Under the pieces are notes generated by a model. It saw only the letters and a list, made by a program, of their open reading frames with translations, did no database searches and was not told where the DNA came from. The translations under genes were made by a program, and so were the position numbers. From Cryptomeria japonica (lineage: Eukaryota; Streptophyta; Pinopsida; Cupressales; Cupressaceae), in the NCBI RefSeq assembly GCF_030272615.1, contig NC_081406.1, forward strand, positions 216,202,997-216,266,996: a stretch of DNA of 64,000 bases, given 5' to 3'. Positions within the stretch are counted from its first letter, which is position 1. Every line of letters starts with the position of its first letter. Shown piece by piece: positions 10,612 to 23,300 of the stretch.

Positions 10612-12600
10612 ATGGCTGCTTTAGAGCCTACAGTTGGTGATATGGGCAAGTCCCATAGAGTATTCATAGTGGTTGACAACCACCAGGCTGAGCACCAGAC
10701 CACGGTCATTGAGGCTACAGGTATGATCAAACGTAACAATGCATCTATTTTATTTGATTCAGGAGCTACTAACTCCTTTATATCTCCATTGGTTGTGGAG
10801 CATTGCAGGCTAGTGGCAACTAGACAGGGTGTCAGTTGGGAAGTAGAGTTAGCTTTAGGGGCTAGAGTGTCAGTGGAATCAGAGGTTAAAGCGTGTCAAC
10901 TTCAGATTGGCAATACCACCACCATAGTAGACCTTAGAGTTACCCCACTTGGATCATATGGCATTGTACTTGGCATGGATTGGCTTTATGCCCATAGAGC
11001 CAAGATGGATTGTCATTTGAAAAAGATCGAGTGTGTGGATGATGATGGTTCACCCATAGTGATCATCGGGATTCAGAGACCTATGTCTCTTCGTATGATC
11101 TCCGCTATGCAGCTTAAGTAGAGCATGTGAAAGGGATGTCATCTTTTTGCTATCACCATCAGTGATCGAGGAGAAGAGGATGAAAAGGAAACATCGCTTG
11201 ACGACCATCCTATCCTTAAGGGATATTCAGATGTGTTTCCTTCAACGCTACCTGGAATGCCACCTCGTAGAGAGATTGACTTTCATATAGACCTTGTACT
11301 AGGAGCTAAGCCAGTTTCCAGAGCACCTTATAGGATGACCACAAATGAGCTCAATGAGCTCAAGATGCTGCTTGAGGAACTCCTTGAGAAGGGTCATATT
11401 CATCCTAGCGTATCCCCTTGGAGTGCACCAGTCATCTTCATGAGGAAGGACGGATCTCTCCAATTGTGCATGGATTATCATCAATTAAACAAAGTAACCA
11501 TCAAGAACCAATATCCTTTGCCCAGAATTGATGATTTATTTGACCAACTTCAGGGTGCCAAAGTATTTTCCAAAGTTGATCAGAAGTCGGGATACCATCA
11601 GTTGAGGATAGTGGAAAGCAATATTCACAAGACTGCATTTCGCACTAGATATGGCCACTATGAGTTCACCATGGTCCCATTCGGTCTTACGAATGCTCCA
11701 GCTATTTTCATGAGCCTCATGAATGGTGTATTCCACACATTTCTGGACTGTTTTATGATTGTGTTCCTTGATGATATATTGATATATTCTCAGAAGGAGA
11801 AGGAGCATGAGGAGCACCTGAGATAGGTTTTGCAGTGTTTACGGGACAATCAGTTGTATGGTAGTTTGTTGAAGTGTTCATTCTTTTGATCAGAGGTCAA
11901 GTACCTTGGGCATATTATTTTCGGTGATGGGATCTCAATTGACCCATCAAAGATCAGAGCCATTTTGGATTGGCCAACACCAACTAGTGTGACAGAGGTC
12001 AGGAGCTTTATGGGCTTAGTAGGTTATTACTGACACTTTGTAGAGGGATTATCTAGAGTCGCTCATCCTATTACTTCTCTTCAACGTAAAGGGAAGAAAT
12101 TTGAGTGGATAGAGAAGTGTGAGAGGGCCTTTCAGGAACTCAAAAAGGCACTTACTAGCACACCTATCCTTGTAGTACCAGATCCCTCAGCTGACTTCAT
12201 GGTTTGCACAGATGCTTCCCTAGAGGGTTTAGGAGCAGTCCTTATACAGGATGGTAGGGCTATAGCTTTTGAGTCTAGGAAACTTAAGACTCATGAACTT
12301 AACTACCCTACTCATGACCTTGAGCTTGCAGCAGTAGTGCATGCACTTGTGAGGTGGAGGCACTTCCTTTTAGGTCAACACTTTGAGCTTCATTCAGACC
12401 ATCAGAGTCTTCAGTAGATATTCACTTAGCCAAACCTTAATGCACGTCAGAGGAGATGGATGGAGTTCTTGTGCAAGTATGATTTTGATATTCACTACAT
12501 CAAAGGAAAGGAAAATGTAGTTGCAAATGCTTTGAGTAAGAGACATCATGAGGTTTACACCATATCTATGGGCATGGATTTGAGAGACCGTATACTATAG
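10612..12600 (+). pseudogene. pol: Tekay protease, reverse transcriptase, RNase H
   Basis: Same frame as gag. An aspartic protease motif DSGATNSFIS lies near 10755. RT runs from about 11233 ([11 protein letters not shown]) with FLDDILIYS near 11770 as the catalytic YxDD-type box. RNase H starts near 12200 ([12 protein letters not shown]), with [11 protein letters not shown] and HSDHQSL carrying the usual acidic residues. Stops include TAG in the context HLR-stop-VLQ, where Gln is usual, and TGA where Trp or Arg is expected. These enzymes copy the element RNA into DNA in the particle; this copy is dead. Confidence 0.92.
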
Positions 12601-14046
12601 CATTTGCTAAAGGATGGATAGTATTCAGAGGTTTGCAAGGTGATACGGTCTCAGTATACTCTAGAAGGGAAATATGTGGATTATTCCTTGGAGTCCGATG
12701 GACTATTATGCCATAGAGGGTGCATCTATATACCTTCTTCCGAGGGATTGCGAGAGTTCATTGTCATGGAGGCTCGTAGATCTCCTTATGTAGCGCATCC
12801 CAGAGTTAAGAAGATGCATGCTGACCTGAGGCAGCTATATCATTGGCCAGGAATGTGGCAGCTCATTGCTGAGTTAGTAGCCTGATGCCTCGAGTGTCAG
12901 AGAGTCAAGGCGAAGCACTGCCAGCCAGGTGAGTTGCTCTAGTCTCATGCTATACCAGAGTGGAAGTGGGATACTATATCCATGGATTTCATCATTGGTC
13001 TTCCTATGTCTTCTCGTCACCATGATGCTATCTTGGTGACAGTTGACAAGTTGACCAAAGTGGCCCACTTTTCACTAATCCGTACTACCTTCACAACACC
13101 AATAGTAGCATAGGTGTTCTTGCGAGACATTGTCAGACTTCATTGCATTCCATGCAAGATTATTTCTGATAGGGATTCCCTCTTCACTTCTTCCTTTTGG
13201 AAGGCATTACAGGCAGCTATGGGCACTAAGCTCAATTTTAGTATAGCGTATCATCCAGAAATAGATGGTTAGACAGAGAGGGTTAATCAGGTGTTAGAGG
13301 ATATGCTTCGCATGTACGTTATGGATCATTAGACTAGATGGGAAGAGTACCTTCCCTTAGTTGAGTTTGCCTATAATAATGGGCATCACACTTCTTTGGG
13401 GATGCCACCCTATTAGGCATTATACGGTAGGCCTTGTAGGAAACCGTTGAGTTTGGATCGCATAGAGGACAGAGTTGCTATTGGTCCAGAGATAGTTCAG
13501 GATATGGAGCAATAGGTGGATTTGATTGGGCAACATCTTAGAGAGGCTTAGGATAGACAGAAGAAATATGCAGATGCGAAGAGGATAGATCATAGCTACT
13601 CGGTTGGAGATAGAGTTTTCTTGAGAGTGTGGCCGCATAAGAGTCCAATCTATTACGGAAAGGGTTCTAAGCTCACACCTCACTTTGTAGGACCATTTGA
13701 GATCCTTGAGAGGATAAGACCAGTAGCCTACCATTTAGCTTTGCCACCTAGCCTGTCACGCATCCATGATTTGTTTCATGTATCAGTTTTGAGGAAGTAT
13801 ATCTATGATGAGTCTCATATTTTAGATCGGGATGCCTTGCAGGTGGAGTCAGATGGGCAACTAGCATTGGAGCCCATTCGCATTTTGGCACATCGGACGC
13901 TGGCCCTTCGAGGTCGAGAGCTGGACTAGGTTAGGGTCCAATGGGATTGCTATGATGAGGTTACAGCTTCATGGGAGGACGCAACACATATGAGATCAGA
14001 GTACCCCCACCATTTTGATGAACTCCAGGAGGAAGTTCATGCCTAG
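12601..14046 (+). pseudogene. pol: Tekay integrase with C-terminal chromodomain
   Basis: The same frame continues. The HHCC zinc-binding part lies at about 12780-12900. The DDE core residues are in [10 protein letters not shown] (about 12980), IISDRDSLF (about 13165) and TERVNQ (about 13275). The GPF/Y-type segment GPFEILERI is near 13690. A chromodomain-like tail spans about 13865-14040 (EPIRILAHRTL, then VQWDCY and SWEDATHM). It ends at TAG 14044, directly on the polypurine tract. Conserved family positions DGQTERVNQ, PYQALYGR and REAQDRQK all read TAG at Gln. Chromodomains of this clade target heterochromatin; that is family knowledge. Confidence 0.92.
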
Positions 14047-14056
14047 AGAGGGAGGG
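14045..14056 (+). other. Tekay polypurine tract
   Basis: AGAGAGGGAGGG lies immediately before the LTR start TGTGAGG and overlaps the pol stop codon. Confidence 0.9.
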
Positions 14057-15557
14057 TGTGAGGCCCTAGCCCGACTCATTCTAGAATTTCGGTGATTTTA
14101 TATGTTGAGACTATTTTGGATACTTTATTTTATGCATTTTGATTTTAGAACTTATATGATTCCATGATTTGGATAACATTGATGTATGTTGATGCTTCAT
14201 TTATATGCATTATGATCTAGACCTCTATATGATTCTAGAATAGGATAGATTTACGATGATGTATGTCATGATTGGATTTGCAGGACTCTACTATGATGAT
14301 AGAATTAGGATGTATGTTTTATCTGTGGATCAAAATTATGAGAATTATGATGATTGCTTATGTGGAATTATTTGGATATAGGATATATTGAATTGTTCAA
14401 ATGTAAATTGTATGCAGAGTGTTTGATTTGTACTCTAATTCATGTGTTTAATATGATATGAGGTTATTTGAAATTACTAATGTGTAATTGAGTTGTGTAG
14501 GAAAGGATATCCATGTAACCATGGAAATATTATAGAGAACCAAACCTAGACCTATGTATGTTCATAAAACCAGGGTTTGTCTATTTGGAGAGACAACATC
14601 CTGTTTGTGTCATATTTTATTCGTAATAGTAAATGATGAATGTGTGTTAAATGTTATTTATTTGATTTATTTAAATCCAACAAGAGACAAAATTTCTTGT
14701 GTAAAATTGTAAAAGTATTTTTATTGTGTCACTTGACACATGTGTGATTTATGTTTTGATTTTTGAATTGTCTCTTGGAGGGAGTTGTTTAACCATAGCT
14801 TTTTCTATTAATTTAATGTGATTCCATAATTGACTTGGGAAGAGAATCTTAGGGGAGGTCAACTTAGGTTTGACCCGAAAATTAACTTCAGAGGGGTTTA
14901 AAAAGGGTTAAATGGACTCCTAGGGGTAGTTTATTAGGGTTTCCTAAAGCCCATAAGGTATACCTAAGGGTTAGGAGTAATTTTAGGCATGTTTCTACTC
15001 TCATGTGACCATTTAGACACCCTAAAAAGTGACTTTTCTAAGTTGTACGAAAATTGAAATTAGAAGGCTTGAACTAAGTTGTTAACCTTCCCTTTTGAAT
15101 GAGAGTTCCCTTTTCCCATTTAACCTTACCTTCCTTTTCAATTTTAGGAACTTGTGAGAACTCTCACTAGGGTCTTCTTAAGAAAGAATGAGAGATTTTG
15201 GGGGTAATCACCCACTCTCCATTTTTGGAGACAAGAAAAATTTGAAGGAAAAAGATAGATTTTGATCTAGGAATTTGGCTAAGGGGACAAAATCAAGGAT
15301 TGTGGAATTGGGCTGCTCATCCTCAACAATTTAGCATACCTTTGGGCAGTTGAAGGTTGGTCATATTTTCACCTTGTATTGTTTTATATTGCATGTGTGT
15401 TGAAAGGATTTGCTTGTGTAAAAAGGCTAGTTACTTGCATGTTTTCATTGGAAAATTATTGTGTTCTATGTTTTTCCTTTTGTATGCATTTTATGTGTTT
15501 TGGGAGTAATCAAGGCCTCCTACTCTTGGGAGAGGGGATGGTCTTGTGGGAGGTAGA
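14057..15557 (+). repeat. Tekay 3' LTR, part 1
   Basis: Starts TGTGAGGCCCTAGCC after the PPT and runs to the E2 target site GTAGA (15553-15557). AT-rich, no supported ORF. The corresponding part of the 5' LTR lies left of the window. Confidence 0.9.
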
Positions 15558-16217
15558 TGTAGGTCCTGGGGACAACTGAGAGGGGGGGGTGAATCAATTA
15601 TCCAATAAATTCAAAGAAAAATCTTATTAACCAACTTATTGCTTAATACCGGTAAGATAGTTAATTGTGTCGGTAAACAGTGTTAATAAGAAATGCTGTA
15701 CCGATAAGAATTAATGCATGAAACATAAGCACAAAGTCAACCACAACACATGACACAAATATTTGTACGTGGAAACCCGATAAGGGGAAAAACCATGGTT
15801 GGAAACCTTACCCACAATCAGATGATACTACTACAGATAGTAAGTGTACAAGAGGGGTCTGCACATGCAGAAAGGCCAACAGCCTAGAGCTCACTGCTCA
15901 AACACAAATGGGAGTCACACTAACTATAGTTGGATGGTTAAATCCAATGAGAATGTACTACAAAAAATAGCATCTTCATATGCTGGATTCAGTACCAGTG
16001 TAATGCTGATATGCTTTTACAAAAACCTAGCTTCACCTTCAAATGATGTCTTTGTGTATACCTCTACTTAATCTCGCATATACCTTCTTATAATTCTTTT
16101 TTGCATTCCACACACTTGATCTTACAAATAAGATCTTACATTTATACCATACGCTAAGACCAATTTTAGTAGGTCGGCTCTACAAGATATTATAATAAAA
16201 CATTTTACAAATAATAC
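15558..16217 (-). repeat. E2 3' LTR, part 1
   Basis: Carries the terminal hairpin: left arm GACAACTGA 15571-15579, loop 15580-15593, right arm TCAATTATC. The right arm has two transitions that leave G-T pairs on the element strand. The CGTGG-type stem-loop is at 15768-15797. The LTR is cut at 16217 by an inserted fragment and resumes at 19561. Confidence 0.9.
16049..16217 (-). repeat. 169-bp direct duplication, copy 1
   Basis: E2 LTR sequence from TCTTTGTGTATACC to AATAATAC that is repeated at 19392-19560 on the other side of the inserted fragment. The two copies are of equal length and differ at a handful of sites. Confidence 0.9.
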
Positions 16218-17447
16218 TGTAGACACCTAAAAATGGTCAACGCTTGCGGAGTCATACTTTAACATTGGTGCATTGCCTCATTTTAGAGTTTTTGCATCGC
16301 ATTAACATTTCTCCTATGTTACGCACTTGGTCTTTATCATTTGTGAGCATCGAGTCTTTCTTCTACATTCTTCATTTGTCTCGCTTTCGAATTTGGTCTT
16401 GCCGATAACAATCTTTAATCATGATTTTGGTCAATCTTGTCAATCTCTTATCAACTTGTCAATCTCATCGTTTTACGATTGATTTGTCATCGATCCTTGT
16501 CCTCTTCAATCATGTCAATTTGGATCAGTTTGTCATTGTTCCTCAACACATTTATCAATCAAATCATTTATCAATTCAAAATCATGATCGAATCAATATC
16601 AACTATCCTTTGTCAAGACCTAATTGTCGTCTTTGCATTTCTAATTCATCTTCCAAGGTTTTATGATTTATTCATTTAATCTTGTTTGGCATTTTCCCTC
16701 TAGGTTAAATAATTTATTTATTTATCCTAAGTCTTCTTGTCACAATTAAATGTTTATTTAATTGGCTAATTAATTCCTCCTATTTTTGTAAATTAATTAA
16801 TGAATGAGAAATTATTAATTAATTTACCTAATTTGCATCAATTTCCTAATTTCCAAGTCATCATTTCTAACCTAATTTTCTAATTTATCCTAAATTCCTA
16901 AATGTCTATTTCTATTTCAAATTCATGTCATAAATCCTTACATAGCAATTTGTCATAAATTGTCATAAATTGTCATAAACCTTTGCATAGCAATTTGTCA
17001 TAGACATGTCATAATTTTGCTATTCTTGATTTGAATTTCCATTCAAATCACTATCATGCTAATTTGTTCATCTCTCTAATTCTTCTATAAATTGGATGAT
17101 CTTCATCAATCAAGGCTAATTTGGTAATTGGTAATTGGTAATTGATAATCAGGCTATCAAATCTAAGCTTCTAGTACTCTTGATCAAGAATCCCGTCTAC
17201 TTGCTTTCAATTGTGTGTGCACTTGTAGGTGAGATCCACAACTATTTGGAGAGGAAAGAAGAACAATGGAGCCGCATGGAAGGAGCATTCAAATCATCAT
17301 CTAGTTTGCACAAGCATTAGTTTTGTCTGCTTTGTTTTCATGTCTCTATTGAATGTGTCTTAGGATAGATTCATTGCAATGAATGCTTTTATGATTGAGT
17401 TATTATTTATATATTGTTTGTGATGATTTCCTATTTCCTAATGTACA
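16218..17447 (+). repeat. LTR of the TGTAGACA family
   Basis: Near-identical start to 50113 over several hundred bases (AAAAATGGTCAACGCTTGCG shared). Rich in degenerate GTCAATC/GTCATCGAT words. Ends TG...CA. Confidence 0.85.
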
Positions 17448-17570
17448 TTAATTGGTGAACCCAACATGAAACACTAACCTTCTGATCTCTTTATGGTGTT
17501 TTGAGTGCTCTCAAGTTGATTTGTAGGCCAAAAAAACCCAAAAACAGGGTCGTGCAGGGTATTCTGGAGA

Positions 17571-17670
17571 CTCCTGCACCTGTGTGAAGCAACCTGCGCC
17601 TGTGTTGAGCATTCTGTGCTTGTGTCCTGCATTCTGCACCTGTGTCATGGGTTCTGCGCCTGTGTAAAGT
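17571..17670. repeat. 20-bp minisatellite, five units
   Basis: Five back-to-back units in exact 20-bp register share CTGCRCCTGTGT with variable flanks. It lies in the untranslated leader of the inserted fragment. Confidence 0.9.
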
Positions 17671-19391
17671 CCAGAATAGAGGTAAAAAATGCAGTGTTTA
17701 CTTGAAATTTGTTGTGTTTTTGCATTCTGTTTTCTGTGCTTTGGATTTTAGTACTAATTATCTGTGCAGAATCTTGGCATATGCATGGCAAAGACAATAA
17801 ATCAAACTACTAACATGCTTTGTGCAGATTCGAAAGTCAAAGAAAAAGCGTATCAAACTCCTAACTTGGGTTTTTGCAGGTTGCCTTGGAGAAACAAGCA
17901 AACTTTGTGTTTGCATTTAATTTTTAGGCAGCTAGTAATTTCTAAGTAGGTTGGAATGAATATTTGTTTGCTTTGATTGTTGAATATGACATTGGAGTAG
18001 GAGAGTATGCTCTCATCCTTCTTAGGGTGATCAGAAATCCAGATCTTCGATACCATGCTTGTATTGTTGATTGTGTGTCACATTTAGAGGGCCTGCCTTC
18101 CCGACCACTTTGCTTTTGCAAGCAAGTGATAATCATGAGAAGGGGATGACCCAAAGTGAGTACGGCTAGAATTCCTTGGTATTCTAACTCACTATAAAAA
18201 AATACCCGATGAGCGAAAGCTTTGAAGGAAGTGTTACGTGGGAATTGTAGTTACTTGGGAAGTGATGACCCTTGGACTCTTTCTCATATCAACATCTAAG
18301 TAGGGCCTCTTGGTCTAAATCGTGCTTGCGTGACTACATTTGTTTGGTATCTTGATGGGCTTAATGTCTCAATCATGCTTGTGTGACATCAAGGAGTAAT
18401 GCTTAACAGAAATCCTTAGTAAACACCTTGTTTTTAGAGGCCAAAAACCCTTCTAGTTGCTTGAGAAGGACAAATTCAGATACTTGGAAGAGATACTAAG
18501 TTCACCATGGGGAGATTTCCATGGGGACTGATGCTTGGCTGCCCTGAGAAGTGAGTGCCATGGAGGGGAGCCCGTGGGGTCAAGCATCTATGTATTCTCC
18601 TTGAATCCCATAATGAGTCTACCTCTCAAGTACCTAATGTCTTTGCCTACCATAAGAAATGTGAAAATGAGCATGATTGTCTTGAGTCTAAGTTGCAATA
18701 TCTTGTATTCTTTGCTTGTCAAAAGTTGAATTGCATCCCATTTCAAAAAGCAAAACAAATTGATCCAACATAAGATTAAGCACAAGAGACATTCATCCAA
18801 CAAAAGTTTATCAAGATTCAAAACTCATCTTCAAACATGGTTGTCAAATATTGTTCAAAATCTTGTCTCAACATTCATGTCACTTACATTTAAGTTCATC
18901 CTAGGTTGCATTTTGTAAAAGTCATTGTCAACTACCAAGGTTAAGTTTCACCTAGGTCATACTCCTTTGCATATCAATAAAGGTCATCGATTTGCATGTG
19001 TCCTCTTGCATTAGAGTAATACCATTGTCATAAATTTGCATTTCCATACCCTAGGTCCCTTCATTAAGCTTAAGTCATTATCATATCATATTAGTCACTT
19101 GCATATTAATTGTCCCTTTGCATATAGTGTCAAAACTAGGTTTTTTCATACTTGAGTAATCCAAATCTTTGATAAACCCTAAGTCATTGTTAAGAAGTCT
19201 AGACCTTGTCAAGCCTTTTCTCTTTATGTCATTATTGTCATTTGGTCAAACCTAGCTTAGTATCTAAGCATATAGGGGAGACTTTGTCATTTTGTCCTTT
19301 TGTCACTTGGTCCTTTTGTCTTTTGAGGTCTAGACATCACTTCAATTTCCTAAAGGTCTCTTTTAGATTTGCATTCAAAAGTTTGTCAAAA
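17671..19391 (+). other. Leader of the TGTAGACA-family fragment, no gene seen
   Basis: No ORF that I can support. From about 18850 the sequence is rich in TTGTCA/GTCATT words and GCAT runs. It may be the long untranslated leader typical of some gypsy elements, but its identity is not established. Confidence 0.4.
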
Positions 19392-19560
19392 TCTTCGTGT
19401 ATACCTCTAATTAATCTCGCATATACCTTCTTATAATTCTTTTTCGCATTCCACACACTTGATCTTACAAATAAGATCTTACATTTATACCATACGCTAA
19501 GACCAATTTTAGTAGGTAGGCTCTACAAGATATTACAATAAAACATTTTACAAATAATAC
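19392..19560 (-). repeat. 169-bp direct duplication, copy 2
   Basis: Second copy of 16049-16217. The E2 LTR continues uninterrupted from here (AATATCCGATG), so this copy marks the right side of the insertion. Confidence 0.9.
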
Positions 19561-19954
19561 AATATCCGATGCAATAACCAATTGAACATGTCACCTTAAT
19601 GCATTTACAAGAATAATAAATCATCTCCATAGCGTGCCATGCTGATCTGAAAAAGATAAACCTTTCGGTGTAACCCTAGATAACCTAGACCTATTTGTCG
19701 GTAAAAGAAAATATGCAAATAAGAATATACCAATGATATTACTTAAAGGAAAAGTGTCCACATGATGTCTTCGACATTACCAAGTGTCTTCCATGTCATT
19801 GTGTGTACCGGTGAACATTATATCCTGCCAATTAACCATATACCGATGAATGTTGAACAGTTTACTGATTGCTGGTGAATGTTGTTGGATCTCCAAAGTA
19901 GCTGTATTTAGTAGGTGTTGACATCAATGACAAAACCATACCAAAATACCAACA
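19561..19954 (-). repeat. E2 3' LTR, part 2
   Basis: Matches 25128-25520 and ends ACCAACA beside the PPT. In element orientation the LTR starts TGTTGGTATTTTGG. Confidence 0.92.
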
Positions 19955-20240
19955 GTCTCCCCCTTTGGCATTGATGGCAACACAAGATGGAAAAACCATC
20001 AAAGTGCCAAAATAGAAATGCCAAGTACAAAAACCAATTCTCCCCCTGGGAGTAATATGTGTTTACCCAAAGATTTATTTTCAATATCAATCTCTCCTCA
20101 AAAAGATAATGCATTTTTCCATATATCTCTCCCCAATGTTTTTCCATATATCTCTCCCCCTTTGACATCAAATGCCAAAGTCACAAAAGGTCAAGTTCAT
20201 ACAAAATACCAACCAATTCAATATACCAACTACTCCGCCT
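19955..20240 (-). other. E2 polypurine tract and PPT-like array
   Basis: The PPT (minus strand AAAGGGGGAGAC) abuts the LTR. Further C-rich plus-strand blocks of the same type lie at about 20038 and 20151-20177, the last again followed by CTTTGACATCAAATGCC. No ORF is present before the pol stop at 20321. Confidence 0.75.
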
Positions 20241-20320
20241 AAGAAGTAGCTTTCTCATCAAATATCGGAATAAAATATTTGTCCATTTGATTCTGCCAGT
20301 TGATGACAATCATCAACTGT

Positions 20321-23300
20321 CTAAGTCTCTACCAGTGGAGGTAAGACTCCGAGCTGATCTCTGAGATACTCAAAAGTTTCCTTAGGCAAAGGTTTTGTAA
20401 AAATATCTGCAAGTTGTTCTTTAGTATTCACATAAACTAGTTTTATTTCCTTTTCTTCAACTTTTTCCCTTAGAAAATTTAGTTTGATAGAAACATGTTT
20501 TGTTTTAGAATGTAATACTGGATTCTTAGATATATCAATTGCTGCAGTGTTATCACAATATATAGTAATAGGTTCCTTGCATTTTACCTTTATGTCTTTC
20601 AACATTTGCTTAAGTCAAAGTACTTGTGTGCAGTTTGTTGCTGCTGCAACATATTTTGATTCTACTATTGATAAAGATGTACAACTCTGTTTCTTACTTA
20701 ACCAAGAAACTAATCTCTTTCCAAGAAAGAATGCTCCTCCAGTGGTGCTCTTTCTATCATCCACATCTCCTGCCCAATTTGCATCTGTGTATGCATATAG
20801 ATCAAAATTTTCATCTTTAGGATACCATAATCCAAGATTTGTTGTGCCTTGTAAGTACCGGAAAATCCTTTTTACTGCTGATTCATGATTTTCCTTGGGA
20901 TTACTCTGAAATCTAGAAACTATACATACTGCATTCATAATATCAGGTCTGGTTTGTGTCAAATATAGTAAACCTCCTATCATAGATTTGTATCTAGTTG
21001 GATTAACAGGTGTAGATTCATCCCTTTGAGATAATTTGTCATTTGTAGTCATAGGTGTGCTTACCGGTTTAGAGTTCTCCATCCCAAATTTCTTGAGTAG
21101 TTCTTTCAAGTACTTAGATTGACTCAAAAATATGCCTTTATCAGTATGTAAAATCTGTAATCCTAAAAAGAATTTTATTTCTCCAATCATAGACATTTCA
21201 AATTCATGTTGCATTTTAAGAGAAAATTCTTTGCATAATCCATCTTCTCCTCCAAAGATTATATCATCAACAAATACTTCCATAATCAAAATGTCATCAT
21301 TAGTTACTTTGTAATATAAATTGTTATCTTCTTTTCCTTTAGTAAAACCAATTTTTAAGAGATACTTATCCAATCTTGCATACCAGGCTCTTGGAGCTTG
21401 TTTTAGTCCATACAGAGCTTTTCTTAATCTGCAAACCATATCATTGTTATCTGTCAAAGAAAATCCATCAGGTTGTTCAATATAAACTTCTTCTTCAAGA
21501 TCTCCATTCAAAAATGCAGATTTAATATCCATTTGATAAACTTTGTAATCCTTGTGAGCTACAAAGGCTAAGAATAATCTAACTGCTTCAATTCTGGCTA
21601 CTGGTGCAAAGGTTTGATTTAAATCAACTCCTTCTTTCTGAGAATATCCCTTACACACTAGTCTTGCTTTATTCCTGATAACCTTACCATCTTCATTGAG
21701 TTTTTTTCTAAATACGCATTTGGTTCCAATTACATTTTTATTTTCAAGCCGGGGAACTAATGTCCAAGTATTATTTTTCTCAATTTGTCCTAATTCTTCT
21801 TCCATAGCTTTAATCCAAAATTTATCTTCACATGCCTCATTGAAAGATAATGGTTTAATTTGAGAAATAAGACATACCTCTTCATTTGCCAATCTTCCCC
21901 TTGTCATGACTCCTTTAATTTTGCTTCCAATTATCTGATCTTCAGAATGATTCAGTCTTACATACCGGGGTGTCTTAGTCTGTTGTTGTTCTTCAATTAC
22001 TATGGTATCATTTCATGATACCAGAGTAACTGGGTCATCATTCTGTACCGGTGGATTTACTATTGGTTCATTTGTCATAATTTTTGTTACCGGTTCAGGG
22101 TCTATATACCTTGAAGTTCCTCTGAATTGTTCATCAATCTTTACATTTGTACTCTCAACAATTTTCTGTAATCTTTTATTAAAACATCTATAGGCTTTAC
22201 TCTTAGATGAATAACCAAGAAATATTCCTTCATCACTTCTAGGATCAAACTTGCCAATATACTCATCTCTTCTAATATAACATTTACTTCCAAAAATTCT
22301 GAAATACTTAAGTGTAGGAGTATTACCAAACCATAGTTCATGAGGGGTCTTACCGGTTTCACCTTTGATGTGAACTTTGTTGAATGTATAGACAGCAGTG
22401 CTTACTACCTCTCTCCAGTACACATGTGGTAGATTTGCTTTTGATAACATACTTCTTGCTGCATCCAAAATAGTTCTATTTTTCCTTTCAACAACTGCAT
22501 TCTGTTGTGGCGTCCGAGGTGCTGATAACTGTCTTTTGATTCCATTCACTTCACAGAATGTATTAAAATCTCTAGATGTGAATTCTCCTCCTTGATCTGA
22601 TCTTAGACATTTAATTTTCTTACCGGTTTCATTTTCAACCATTTCTTTGAATAGTTTGAACTTCCCAAGTGCTTCTGATTTTTCTCTGAGAAAAGTAACC
22701 CAACACATTCTAGAATAATCATCAATAATTAGCATGAAATATCTATCACCTTGTAAGCTTTTAGTTCTAGCCGGACCACATAAATCAGTGTGAATTAAAT
22801 CAAGAGCATTATTGGATTTTTTTGGAATACTTTTGAAACTAGCTCTAACCTATTTTCCAAATTGACATTCCTTGCAAATTGTATTCTGAGGTTTCACAAT
22901 TTTAGGTAGATCTCTAACTACCTTAGAAGTACTGATTTTTAACATGCAATCAAAATTTACATGACATAGTCTTTTATGCCATAGCCAACTTTCATCTATA
23001 TGAGCAATTAAGAATGCCTTTTCACTGTTATTCAAATGAAAGATATTACCTCTAGTCTGATTACTGGTTGCAATTTACAAACTAGTTCTATTCATGATTT
23101 TGCATTTTCCATTTTTAAATTGTAATTGAAAACCTTTCTCAACTAATTGACCAACACTTCAAAGATTATGTTTTAATCCTTCAACATAGTAAACATTGTC
23201 AGTGTTATGTTTTCCATCAAGAGATATTGAACCCTTACCTTTGATTGAATAGGCTTTGTCATCTCTGAATCTTACTAAACCTCCATTGTATTCTTCAAAG

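Larger units (their letters stand above)
16218..19391 (+). mobile_element. 3'-truncated LTR-element fragment inside E2 LTR
   Basis: Begins exactly at an LTR terminus TGTAGACACC. The 1230-bp LTR (16218-17447, ending GTACA) is the same family as the solo LTR at 50113-51632. Internal leader sequence follows, with a possible PBS TGGTGAACCCAAC near 17453, then a 20-bp minisatellite (17571-17670). No gag or pol is recognisable before the fragment stops at 19391. There is no second LTR. The 169-bp flanking duplication is far longer than a 5-bp integrase duplication. Confidence 0.8.

Noticed and set aside
9298-14046. TAG reassigned to glutamine (variant genetic code)
   Set aside because: TAG sits at Gln sites, but TGA also appears at Trp/Arg sites, genuine terminal TAGs end frames at 14044 and 61563, and the setting is plant retrotransposons, where methyl-cytosine decay explains it.
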